Shown one piece after another: positions 35,065 through 45,826 of a stretch of DNA of 64,000 bases. The position numbers were made by a program, and so were the translations under genes. The notes below the pieces were generated by a model. That model saw nothing but the letters and a program-made list of their open reading frames with translations. It was not told where the DNA came from and searched no databases. Position 1 is the first letter of the stretch, and every line of letters starts with the position of its first letter. The stretch comes from Buxus sempervirens. Its lineage: Eukaryota; Streptophyta; Magnoliopsida; Buxales; Buxaceae. The stretch is taken from assembly GCA_947561395.2 (NCBI GenBank), contig OX387183.1, positions 36,506,853-36,570,852 on the forward strand, written 5' to 3'.

Positions 35065-36318
35065 TAGCATGTTGATCCTTTGCACATCACAGTACTTTGT
35101 AAGGGCAGCATGATCGCACGGGTATTAATTGACAATGGGTCGGCGTTAAACGTCTGCCCGTTAATCACTTTTACCAAGCTTGGTCTGGATCAGTCAAAGA
35201 TCAAGCAGAATGGGAAGATAGTGAGGGCTTTTGATAGCTTCAAGACCCACTCCCTAGGGGAGATTGAACTGCCGATCACAATCGGACCGAATATTTTCAA
35301 CATCACATTTGAAGTGATGGATATTCCAGCAGCATTCAATCTGCTCCTAGGAAGGCCGTGGATACACTCGGCTAGGGCAATACCATCCACGCTCCACCAA
35401 AGGGTGAAATACATAAGAGGGCAAAGGGTGATAACAGTCCTAGCTAAGAATTTGGTACCTCCCATTGTGTCACCTGATGTACCCTTGATAAATGTAGACC
35501 TGACTGTTGACAAGATTGTGTTCCATTCGTTTCAATTCGAAACGGTCAATTACATACCTGGGGGGTGTGAGAGAAAAGAAAGGAAAGGAACAACTGCTGA
35601 AGACATGGTGAAGAAAGTGATGGAGAAATACCACTTTCACCCGGGGAAAGGCTTGGGAATCAATTTGCAGGGAATGGTGGAGCCAATCACGGCCAAGAAA
35701 CTGATCCCTAAAGTAGGGTTGGGCTTCAAGCCCAGAGGCTGGAGGAGGATGAAGCATGAAGAAGGAGAAAAACAAAGCAAAGGAAAACTACCTCATTTAA
35801 GGGAAAATTTCCCTAAACCCTCCTATACAATCCAACTGTCTCCTCTCATGGACCAATCCAAGCCTCCATACCACAACATCAATCTTTATCAAAGGCCTTC
35901 TGTTCCAACCTTGCAACCCTATAACCCATCTCCTACAGTTGAAATGGCGGGCGGGCCTGGGCCACAACCAGAGCAGCAGACAAACTTCTCTGAAGATTTT
36001 GGGGCTTTCTTCGCCATGACTGAAGGCGAAAAAACTGGTAGTGACAACGAGCTACCATTCATTGACTGGGCCGCAGTGAAAATCCCAGATGAGGTCATAT
36101 CTGGACTGGGCCCCGTAGCAAAAAAGGGCAGTACCCACCCAGTGATGATGGCATCGGATGCTGGGCTTGAGGATAAGGCTTTCCCTATTTCCCCTGCTCC
36201 CAAAAATTTTGTATTAAACAATTGGGAGAAACTCCCCTTACCTTTGAAGCAGCGTTTGTTCGGCAAACTAACGCGGCTTCCAAAAAAAAACTCCAATAGT
36301 GGATTGCTAATTCCCTGA
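35065..36318 (+). pseudogene. pol: Tat aspartic protease and G-patch-like region
   Basis: The open frame starts HITVLCKGS; the protease motif VLIDNGSALNVCP has its Asp at 35,131, and LLLGRPWIH follows about 75 residues later, both standard for Tat/Ty3 aspartic proteases. The protease cuts the Gag-Pol polyprotein. Around 35,630-35,735 the protein reads FHPGKGLGINLQG and GLGFKPRGW, a glycine-rich G-patch-like segment typical of this lineage before RT. The frame ends at TGA 36,316, in another frame than RT, so a frameshift or lost bases separate the two. Confidence 0.85.
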
Positions 36319-36460
36319 AGGTCCTAATGAGCCTTCGTCTTCAGGGGAATTATATTTAGAAGGCTCACAAAAAACCCAAAAAGATTTTTCTATTTTTTCT
36401 AGAAAGTTTAATTTTTTCAAAAATGTCCAAATCACTTATGAACCATATAATCAAACCGAA

Positions 36461-37660
36461 TTGGACCAGGTTGAATATGACTTCGATCTTGAGCTCGACT
36501 TTGACCTCATGGGGATCGAAGAAAAGACCAAGGTCGAAGAAGAAGACGTTCCAAAAGAAATTGAATACCAATTGGAACGTCATGAAAAGGGGGTCCAACC
36601 TAATATTGAGGAGACCATATCCATAAATCTTGGGACCGAAAAGGACCCAAAAATAGTGAAAATCGGGGCATGCTTGTCCGATGTACAGCAAAATGAAATG
36701 TCACGGTTTTTGGCAGACTACAAGGACGTGTTCGCTTGGTCGTATCGGGACATGCCGGGGTTGGACACTGACATGGTGGTGCACAAATTGCCAATTTTGC
36801 CAGGGGTTAAGCCAATTAAGCAGAAGCTGAGAAGATTGAAACATGAATGGACTCTGAAGGTCAAGGACGAAGTGGTCAAGCAATTCCAAGCAGGATTTCT
36901 GGCAGTCTCCACATACCCCGAGTGGCTCGCAAACATAGTGCCAGTACCGAAGAAGGACGGGAAAGTTAGAATGTGCGTGGACTACAGAGATTTGAACAAG
37001 GCAAGCCCAAAGGATGATTTTCCACTTCCACACATCGACATTCTGGTCTATAATACTGCGGTGCATAGCCTATTTTCGTTCATGGATGGTTTCTCTGGAT
37101 ACAATCAGATCAAGATGGCTAAGGAAGATCAAGAGAAAATAACGTTCATCACACCTTGGGGCACATTCCACTATACAGTCATGCCATTTAGGCTTAAGAA
37201 TGCTGGGGCAACATACCAGCGGACCATGATCGCACTATTCCATGACATGATCCATAAGGAGATGGAAGTCTACGTGGATGATATGATAGCCAAATCATGC
37301 AAAGAAGAGGACCACTTGATCAATCTGAAGAAGGTGTTTGATTGACTCAGAAAGTACAGTCTACGGCTTAACCCGGCTAAATGCGTCTTTGGGGCTACAT
37401 CAGGGAAGTTGCTGGGGTTTATTGTGAGCCGAAGAGGAATCGAAATTGACCCGGCTAAAGCCAAGGCCATAATTGAGATGCGATCACCCAGAACAGAGAA
37501 GGAGGTCAGGGGCTTTCTTGGAAGAATTCAATATATAAGCCGGTTCATAGCACAACTCACGGCTATTTGTGAATCGATTTTCAAACTTTTGAGGAAGAAT
37601 AACCCGACGGTCTGGAATGAGGATTGCCAAGAAGTCTTTGATACAATAAAGGTATTTGCT
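36461..37660 (+). pseudogene. pol: Tat reverse transcriptase (in-frame stop)
   Basis: The domain shows MSRFLADYKDVFAWSYRDMPG, the fingers motif MCVDYRDLNKASPKDDFPLP, FMDGFSGYNQI with the first catalytic Asp, AGATYQRTM, and YVDDMIAKS (YVDD at 37,271-37,282) with the catalytic Asp pair. It copies element RNA to cDNA. After KKVFD a TGA at 37,343 interrupts the frame; it continues LRKYSLRLNPAKCVFG and GKLLGFIVSRRGIEIDP. A frameshift near 37,655 shifts the rest. The catalytic residues are intact but the ORF is not. Confidence 0.93.
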
Positions 37661-38132
37661 GAACCCACCTGTGCTAGTGCTACCAACTCCAGGAAGACCG
37701 CTGATCCTATACTTGTCAATGTTGGAAACATCGATGGGATGTGTCTTGGGGCAGCATGATGAGACGGGTAGAAAGGAAAGGGCAATTTACTATCTGAGTA
37801 AAAAGTTCACAGAATATGAAGCCAAGTACTCACCATTGGAAAATACTTATTGTGCTCTAGTGTGGGCAACTCAAAGGCTAAGGCATTACTTCCTTAGTCA
37901 CTCTACATTATTGATATCCCGGATGGACCCCTTGAAGTATTTATTTGAGAAACCGGCACTGACTGGCAGAACAGCGAAGTGGCAACTACTACTATCCGAG
38001 TTTGACCTCACATACATCACTCAAAAGGCAATCAAGGGTCAAGTCATTGCTGATCACCTGGCTGCACATCCTTTGCCAGAATACCAACCGTTGAAGACCA
38101 ACTTTCCTGATGAGGCAATTATGTTTACTTAA
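37656..38132 (+). pseudogene. pol: Ty3-type RNase H domain
   Basis: The shifted frame continues LILYLSMLETSMGCVLGQ, AIYYLSKKFTEYEAKYSPLE, CALVWATQRLRHYF and IADHLAAHPLP, the ordered motifs of Ty3/gypsy RNase H, which degrades RNA in the RNA:DNA hybrid. The usual first catalytic Asp (DTxxG...) reads Glu here (LET), a possible loss. It ends at TAA 38,130 and goes on in the same frame into the second RNase H. Confidence 0.85.
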
Positions 38133-38560
38133 GAAGAGGAAAGTGAAAGTTCTTGGCAGATGTTCTTCGACGGGGCCGCCAACATGAATGGAAATGGAAT
38201 AGGGGCAGTTTTGGTCAAGCCAGATGGGTCCCACATCCAAATCGCAGTGAAGCTAAGATTCCAGTGCACCAATAATATTGCAGAGTATGAAGCGTGTATA
38301 ATTGGATTGCAAGCCGCCATAGATCATGAAGTGGAGGAACTTGACGTATACGGAGATTCGAGTCTTATCATCTTCCAAACAACTGGTGAATGAAAAACCA
38401 AGGATCACAAATTGATCCCCTATCACTAGTATTTGGAAGAAATAAGCACAAATTTTACTCAAATTTCCTTTAACTATATGCCAAGGGCCAAGAATCAATT
38501 CGCGGATGCTCTAACAACATTGGCTTCCATGGTTAGCATGCCAGAAGGGGTAGACATCAA
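38133..38560 (+). pseudogene. pol: Archaeal-type RNase H (aRNH) domain of Tat lineage
   Basis: MFFDGAANMNGNGIGAVLV, FQCTNNIAEYEACIIGLQAA, LDVYGDSSLII and NQFADALTTLASM are the four motifs with catalytic Asp, Glu, Asp, Asp of the second RNase H found in Tat elements. A TGA at 38,391 and a TAG at 38,427 lie inside it. The presence of two RNase H domains is the strongest single marker of the lineage. Confidence 0.9.
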
Positions 38561-39814
38561 ACCACTGGAAATTGAAGTCAGAGATGAACCGGCTTATTGT
38601 CTCGTTCTTGAGGGAGCACCAAAAGAGGAAACACCATGGTTTCAAGATATCAAAAATTTCTTGAACAATCGGAGTTTGCCAGAAAATGCCACTTCTACTG
38701 AGAAGAGGACCATACAGAGATTAGCTGGTCAGTTCCTACTAAGTGGTGGACATTTGTACAAAAGGTCGCATAATGACATTCTGCTCAGGTGTGTTGCTAA
38801 GGCTGAATCAGAAAGGTTAATCGAAACCGTACATGGAGGAGTCCGTGGACCCCATATGAACGGACACATGCTTGCAAAGAAGATCCTACGGTTGGGATAC
38901 TACTGGTTGACCATGGAGCATGACTGCTGTATACATGTCCGAAGGTGTCATCAATGTCAAATATATGCAGATAACAAGCATGCACCCCCAAGTGAGCTGC
39001 ATAACATGACATCACCATAGCCCTTTTCCATGTGGGGCATAGACGTCATTGGCATGATTTCACCTAAGGCATCAAACGGACACAGATTCATCCTGGTAGC
39101 GATTGATTATTTCACTAAGTGGGTAGAAGCAGCCTCATATGCAAATATCACAAGCAACCATGTTATTAAATTTTTGAAGCACAATATTATTTGTCGCTAT
39201 AAACTGCCAAGTGCCATAGTATCAGACAACGCTTCAAATATTAAGAACAAGGACATGAAGAAAATGTGTGAGCAGTTTCAGATTACCCATCACAAGTCCG
39301 CTCCATACAGGCCAAGATGAATGGGGCAGTGGAAGCAGCAAACAAGAACATAAAGAAAATCATTCAGAAGATGGTAGTGAGCTACAAGGATTGGCATGAA
39401 ATGCTGCCACTTGCTCTACATGCCTATAAAACCTCAATCCGGACTTCAACTGGGGCAACCCCGTATTCACTGGTCTATGGAATGGAAGCGGTTTTGCCAA
39501 TGGAAGTAGAAATCCCATCACTCAGAGTGCTCAAGGAGGCTGAATTGGAAGAAGCTGAATGGATACGGTCAAGAAGTGATCAACTCAACCTGATAGAAGA
39601 AAAGCGGTTAAAGGCGCTATGTCATAGCCAATTGTACCAGAAGAGAATGGCCCGGGCCTACAATAAGAAAGTGAGGCCCAGAACTTTCCAAGAAGGAAAC
39701 TTGGTGCTAAAGAAAATCTTACCATTTTTGGAAGATCCTCATGGTAAGTTCAAACCAAATTGGGAAGGGCCGTATGTCGTCAAGAAGGTCCTGTCAGGGG
39801 TGCACTCATCTTGA
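38561..39814 (+). pseudogene. pol: Tat integrase (broken)
   Basis: The N-terminal HHCC zinc region is seen (VHGGVRGPHMNGH ... HVRRCHQC, to about 38,960), then the core with IDVIG (first Asp, about 39,036), VSDNASN (second Asp; usually DNGAN) and GAVEAANKN (Glu). It inserts cDNA into host DNA. A TAG at 39,018 and a frameshift near 39,318 break it. The C-terminal part (RPRTFQEGNLVLKK, FKPNWEGPYVV) is of the GPY/F type; there is no chromodomain. It ends at TGA 39,812. Confidence 0.92.
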
Positions 39815-40855
39815 CAGAAATGGATGGGTCAGATTTTCCTGAGCCAATTAACTCTGATGCAGTAAAAAGGTATTTTCCTTGAGTGAACATTACTAGGAAA
39901 TGATCTGAGGCCATTTTTCTTTATTTCCCTCAAATTTTAGTCCCTAGTCTATCCAAATTGAGCTGGTTCGTTTCTTTGATAAACCTAAACCAGACTTGCA
40001 GTCTTATATTGGGGCAAAACAAATTGGGGCAAGGCCAATTGGGGCAAAATAAGAAAAAAAAGAAACAAAGAAAAATGGCAAATGAAAGCCAAGTGTGAAA
40101 AATTGCAAAGAATACAACTTGGGGGAAAAAGGGTTAAATTCATCATGACTGTAAGTCCGGTCGACCTATTTCCACATTTGAAAATTTTTGAGCCTTTAAT
40201 ACCTCTTCTTTCATAAACCGAGTCTAGCCTTTGTTTCGTCTTATTTCTAAGTCCTCGGTGATCTTAGTATGTTCATTCTAATTTTAGAGTGAAATTGGTG
40301 ATGACGGAATGCAAAAGCCGGCCCTAGTGAAAACCGTAACTGGCGCTAGGGGCAATATTGGCAAGAAGGAAAGAAGAAGAAAAAATAAAAATAAAAATTA
40401 AAGGTTGAGTTGATCATGTGATCCGAGCTTGAAGAGAAATCAACACAAGTATTGAAACTAAGTAGATTGGGTAATACAGTCAATTCTGGAAGAAGAGGAA
40501 TTTGGGGATGACTCTAAAGGTCCTAAGATGGACGGTTTTGATCCCTCATTATTCCTTGGACTACCCTCTTCATTATTTAACCTGATTTTAATTCATGTAA
40601 TTATAGGTGATTAAGTGCATGGACCAAATTTCAAAAAATAAAAAAATAAAAAATAAATAAAAAAGAAAAACTATACTTTGGCCAGTGATGAGAAATCAAA
40701 TACTTTTCATAAAACCTTTGTTTTTACAAGCATTTGAGCATTCTGAGGCCAATAATATAAAAATTTTATTTTTGAATTAAATACTTTGGCTTTCCACTAT
40801 TGGAGTTCAATTTCGTACAAAGGTATGAAAGAAAAAAAATGTGCAGGAAATAAAG
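39815..40855. other. Spacer between integrase and antisense gene 2
   Basis: It holds three copies of ATTGGGGCAA (40,007-40,050), a purine run GGGGGAAAAAGGG at 40,121-40,133 that resembles an internal polypurine tract, and AT-rich sequence. It also contains the 3' side of antisense gene 2. No coding frame is seen. Confidence 0.55.
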
Positions 40856-42597
40856 CTAGTCTCTGTCTCCTAGCCGCTCCTCAAGCTCCCAAATCCGAGC
40901 TGCCTGAGCTGCAATAACTCCAGAAGCCCCCTCTGCAACAGGATCACTCAAGAATGAAATGACCTCATCTGAAAGAGTCTGCCTAATCCTCATGCTCCTA
41001 AAGCTGGCTAAAGCATCCTGGTGCTTCTGCCACAGTGCTCGGACTTCAAGAGAGCGAGCCTGCCTATGCTTCTCAAGTTGTTTTTCCATAGCGAGACGGC
41101 GGGATACCTGCTCTGCAAGTTGCCTCTCCATGTCAAAGCCCCGTATCCTAAGCTCCTGGGCCTCTCGTACCCATATTTGCTGAAGGCGCCTGTGAGAAGC
41201 TCTCTCAGACTCCAGAATGTCCTCATAAGTAGGAGCCAAGACTGCAGGAGGATCTTCAGGTACTGAAGCCTGACTCTGTATCTGCTCCCTAATCCAGAAG
41301 AGATAGTCCTTCACATGAGACTCTGAGAAGACGGGGTCCCGCATAAAGCGAATATAAGACCACTCCCTCATCAACCAGGCATTCAGCTTCATGGTAGCTG
41401 GAGAAAGTGGCCCAAGATGATCTTCATACCCACTTGGGATTATAATCCCCTAGGTCGCTCTGAACTGACGAAGGACCCTCAAAGGAAGGTAAAGCACTGC
41501 ATGTCTCAGGCCAGCCAGAACCAAAAAGTTGCGGTCTCGAAAGCTGATCACAGTCTCTGCATTGGGCTGATAGGTACCAGGCCACCTCACTTGATCATCC
41601 TGGAGTGTAGCCAAGAAAGTAAACCAACTCTGTTTACCCCCTGGAATGTTAGGACATCCCCGGTTGCTCATCAAGATAGGAACCTTCAAGCTTGGGAAGA
41701 AGTGCCGATTGATCTCCTCAATCTGGCTCAGGTGGTCAAGTAGCCAAAGCTGCAAAAGAGGAGGGATATTTCAATGTATTGCAAAAGAAAAAAAAAGCAA
41801 AAAGCAAAAAGCAAAAAAAGAAAAAATAGTAAAAAAGGAAAAAAATGCAAAAAAGAAAATTTTTTACCTGCAGGATGGGGGCGCATGATAGGAAGCGCTT
41901 CGAGTTCCTGTAATAGCAGTCAGTCAAAGCCTGGAACATCTCTGCCAAAATCATAGGGGCCAGTCTCTCCTGCTCCCTAACCTGACATACAACTGAGATT
42001 AGGGCCAAGTCCACCTCATCATCATCCCGTGGGAAAAGTAGCTGGTTGACCACTATTAGGGTCAAGACATTGAACCTGGCTTCTTTATTCTCCCCTCTCA
42101 AAAGCTTCTCAGTCAGAAATGACTTGGACAAGGTCAAAAGGGTGTCAGAATCCCCCAAATCCTTCTTCCCTATGCCCAGGAAAGTAGAAGCCTCCTTCTT
42201 GTAGCTGGGCCTGAAGGGAGGGTTCACTACCTTCTCATCAAATCTCAATCCTAGAATGGTTTCCACCTCTTCAATGGTCGGGGTCATCTCATGGTTTCCA
42301 AAACGGAAAAGGTTGAGGTCAGGTACCCAATGAATGGCCAATCATGGCCTCAATAATCTCCCATTTGAAGGGAACCTTCTGGATAAGCAGAATGTGGCCT
42401 AGATGGTTGGAATCCCATCTCCTCTCCTCATCAAGGGTCATAGAATTAACCCACCTATTAAAAAAAGAGCCCACAGGATTGTACCTAGTAAGATTAGGTG
42501 GTTTTGATCTAAAAGGCTGTTTTGCAGGGGAGGCTGCGTGGACAGACAATGGCAAGGCAGAAGATGATCCGGATTCCATTGGATATGATGGGAGCAA
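40856..42597 (-). pseudogene. Antisense gene 2: DUF7745/mobile-domain-like protein with coiled coil
   Basis: Two exons, 42597-41868 and 41749-40856, are joined by a short AT-rich intron (GT at 41,867, AG at 41,750). Exon 1 is one base longer than a whole number of codons; the frame shifts near 42,340 (after EIIEAMI), and removing that shift makes 540 codons with matching phases. Motifs: FRFGNHEMTPTIEEVETILG, PFRPSYKKEASTFLG, then GCPNIPGGKQSWFTFLATL, RDRNFLVLAGLRHAVLYLP and LRVLRQF. These fit the plant DUF7745 / transposase_28-like group linked to Retand antisense ORFs. The C-terminal 100 residues (SERASHRRLQQIW, EKQLEKHRQAR) are a coiled coil. A TAG at 41,448 interrupts exon 2. It has its own TATA box 92 bp upstream of ATG. 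The function is unknown. Confidence 0.75.
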
Positions 42598-42688
42598 GCT
42601 AGAATATATGGGGGGATGAAAAAGGCGAAAAAGGGGTTTTCTAAACTCAAAAACTCATAAAAAAATACGCAAATCCCGAGGCTGGTTG

Positions 42689-42696
42689 TATTTATA
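42689..42696 (-). promoter_or_regulatory. TATA box of antisense gene 2
   Basis: On the minus strand the sequence reads AAACTATAAATACAACC, a strong plant TATA box, 92 bp upstream of the ATG at 42,597 and 13 bp downstream of a palindrome array. Confidence 0.7.
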
Positions 42697-42708
42697 GTTT
42701 TTTTTAGC

Positions 42709-42852
42709 GTAACCGGCATATCAGATCGAATACAAAGAGTTTTATTCATAACCGATGAAGTATGCCGGATACAAAAGGTTCTAAACGTATCCGGTATAAT
42801 ATACCGGATACAAAGAGAACTCAATGTATCCGGTCTGATATACCAGATACAA
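42709..42852. promoter_or_regulatory. Palindrome array, four units, 39-bp period (antisense gene 2)
   Basis: Units start at 42,709, 42,748, 42,787 and 42,826. The third, GTATCCGGTATAATATACC followed by GGATAC, is almost perfect with arms CCGGT/ACCGG instead of the CCGGC/GCCGG of the LTR unit. It lies directly upstream of the TATA box of antisense gene 2. Confidence 0.92.
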
Positions 42853-43044
42853 AGAAAAATTGCAAAAAAAAGACATGGAGAAAAATCCGAAACTTTTACC
42901 TGTTTTACCTGTGTACAAGCCATAATTGCATGAAATTGAAAAGAAAATAAGTGCAAGACAAGAGAGAATGAATAAAATGTTTCTTTCATATATAAATGCA
43001 AGTTTCTTTGTACAAAGAAGGAGAAATACAAGGAAAGTCCTAAT

Positions 43045-45826
43045 CTACTGCTCCTGTGCAGGATCATCCCCGCGTCCTCTGCCACGTCCTCCTCTGCGAC
43101 CTCTCCCTCTCCCTCGGGATGGCCGACGACTGAAGACATGGGAAATAATACACGCGGCAGCATGGCGAGGAAGCCGACCCACCACTTGCTGGATCTGATA
43201 CTCCAAGCAATACTCTGAAAGGTCTGGAAGCGAATTAGGAGCAGAATCTGGGGAAGAGACCTCGGGCTCAGCACGTGCAGGCTCGATTGGACCCGCAGAT
43301 CCAGAAGGCCCAGCAGCAGCAGAAGAAGGGCCAGGAGCAGAAGTATATGGGTCAACAGAAGAAAAATCAGAAATTGGGATATTAAGATGAACCAAAGAAG
43401 GAAAATTAAAGAAAACATACCAAGGATATCTACAGCGGGAACTGGAGGATCCGGCTCAACTGGGTCAGCAACAGGGACGTCCTCCGGCTCAGGAACCGTC
43501 ACTGAAGATGAAGGAGTAGCCGGGGCATCCGCAGAAGCAGCTGGGGCATCAGTAGGATCAGCAGCTGGGGCATCCCCAGGATCAGCAACCGGGGCATCCT
43601 CGGGATCAACAGCCCAAGCCGAAGATGGACCAGGTACCGGGAAATCAGGCTCCTGGTCTGGGACTGGACCCTGCAAAAGTCAAAACAGGCATATCAGAAT
43701 AGCAGAAACATGGAAATGGAAAAGATGAAATTACAAGAAAACCAGATACCTGTCTAGCCTGGAGCTCAGCAACCAGAGCCTCTAGCTCTCTGATCCTAGC
43801 ATCCCGCTGGGCCACAGCTGCGTCATGCTCTGCGATCATATCCTCGATCGCGGCCCGCTGGCTCTGGAACCGATCTCGAATGATATTCAGCTCGTGTACC
43901 TGCCAATAAACACAGAATTAGGGTCAGAAATGCAGAATCGAAGAGAAATAGACGGAAAATGAAGATCACCAGACTCACCGTATCGTCATGGATCCGGATA
44001 AAGATCCCGCCAATCTCAGTCACCCCAGCACGAGTGGGGCAATCCATCAAGCACCCAATGGATACTCTCTGGATCCACTCGTCGTAATCCCCAGCTACTG
44101 TGAGCCCCTCTGCAGCCTGGAAATGATCAAACTGATCAACTTCAAAGCCCGGCAAGAGCATGTCAGGACCCACAGGAGGAGGGGGAACAGGGATGCGAAG
44201 TGTGCCTATGTGCTGGTAGTACAGGCACTCTCCCAAATACATCACCCTACCAAGCCTCCCAAGGAAGCATTGGTAGGGCTGACGCCGGAGATCTCTATCA
44301 AAGGCGTCCTGTACTGCCATCTCACGGGCCACTCCCACATCCACGTCATCAAAGCGGGCCAGGATGAGCTGCAAAGAAGAGAAATGGTCAGATACAGTCA
44401 AGATGCAGGAAAAGAAATAAAAGGAAAAAGGAGAAAGGGTTTACATCGGATCGGCGGGCACGGTCCAAATGCACCCGAGCAGTGCGAGGCTAACTCCTAT
44501 CATCATCTCGGACCTGGGCCGACCAACGTAAAGCAACAGGGAAATCCGCGACCTCAGGTACCGGGGATGGGCGGAAGAAAGTCATATAGGTGTACATAAA
44601 CACCTGGCAAAAGAAAAATCAGTTAAAGGTAAAGAGGATAAAGCCTAAGGAATTAAACCAAACAGATGAATTCAATACCTGTAGAATCTGCCAGAAGAAC
44701 CAGCAGCTAAATCCATCACCTCTCGGGGATGCCAGGCCTCGAACCACTCGGCACAACCCGGCCAGGATGGTCCCATAAATGAGTCGACCCCATGCTAGCT
44801 AGCGGGTCTGATGAAAATCCCGCAGAGCATCTAAGAAAAGAAGACTGACACTGGTCGTATCCTCCGGGAAGAAGCAGCTCCCGAGCATCAGCAGGAAAAC
44901 GTGCCGGAAGATAGGAACAAAGGCTGCATCCTCCACAGCAACGGTCGCATGTCTCCCCTCATAATGACGAGCCAGGCTCTCCCGCAACCAACTAATGGAG
45001 AGACAACCACTCCGTCCATCCCAAGCAGCAGGTGGCAGGTCCTGATATCCCAGAAGGAGGCCGATGTCCGCCGCAGAATGCCGATCCAAGACGATGGTCC
45101 GCCCCGTCAAAGGAATACCAGTAATCATCACAAAATCAGAGGGGCGGATCCCCAGCTCCACGTCAGATAGATAGAAGGACTGCGTCTCCGGAAAATATCT
45201 CTCCATCATGGCAAAAATGAGTGGGCGATCGGCTCGGAACGAGGGGATGCTGAGGAAATGATCCAAGTGGCACCTCCCAAACTCACGCCTGAGTGCTGGA
45301 GAAAGTGACTGAGCCAACTCGCTGAATCTCCCCCAACTGCCTCGCAAATGGGAAGAATGATAGGGAAGCGGCACATCGGCCCTGATACACATAGAGGGGT
45401 GGCTATCCAAGCCACTGAGAAGCTCTGTATCATGAACAGATGCTCTCAGCTCCGCAGAGACCCCTGACAAAGCTACAGCAGCACCATCCTGAGCCGCACC
45501 CCTGGCTCTGCCTTGGCCTCGGCCTCTACCACGGCCTCCCTCACCCTCAAGGGCCTGATCATGAACTTTGCCTCGGTCTCTGCCTCGACCCCGAGCAAGA
45601 GCAACAACGGGCTAAAATTCAAAGGAAAAGTGTGAAGATTGATATGGGAGGAGAATAGAAGGAGGAAAAGAAGAACTTGAAAGTCTACCTCAGCAGAGCT
45701 CTCCCTAGAGACATCTAGCGGCTCCGACAGGGTGGCGCTGGAACTCGCCTCTATCCGAGCCCGCGAAGTGGAGGGCTGATCAGCAGGGTCAGCCTCCTCT
45801 CTAACTCGGGAACGACCCCTAGCCAT
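43045..45826 (-). pseudogene. Antisense gene 1: plant-mobile-domain-like protein, seven coding exons
   Basis: The exons are 45826-45689, 45611-44679, 44603-44445, 44368-43979, 43899-43750, 43670-43421 and 43352-43045; all phases agree and give 775 codons. ATG follows directly on a splice acceptor (TGTGTAG|ATG). Order: MARGRSRVREE; an Arg-Gly-rich part (about 49-85); a region of about 300 residues with FYLSDVELGIRPSDFVMITG, IPLTGRTIV and RHVFLLMLGSCFFPED, the layout of the plant mobile domain (PMD/MAIN-like); a coiled coil in exon 5 (about 541-590); DAPAADP-type acidic repeats; and an RG-rich C-terminus (RGRGRGRRGG). Breaks: TAG at 44,797, TAG within exon 3, and the last splice acceptor reads TG. 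RG boxes suggest RNA binding (inference). Such domains are often carried by plant transposons. Confidence 0.72.

Noticed and set aside
42438-43676. 412-codon minus-strand frame
   Set aside because: It reads through exon 6 of antisense gene 1 (43,670-43,421) into intron and then intergenic DNA; splice sites and phase support the shorter exon.
43988-44599. 203-codon plus-strand frame
   Set aside because: Shadow of exons 3-4 of antisense gene 1; the minus-strand frame has splice sites and family motifs.
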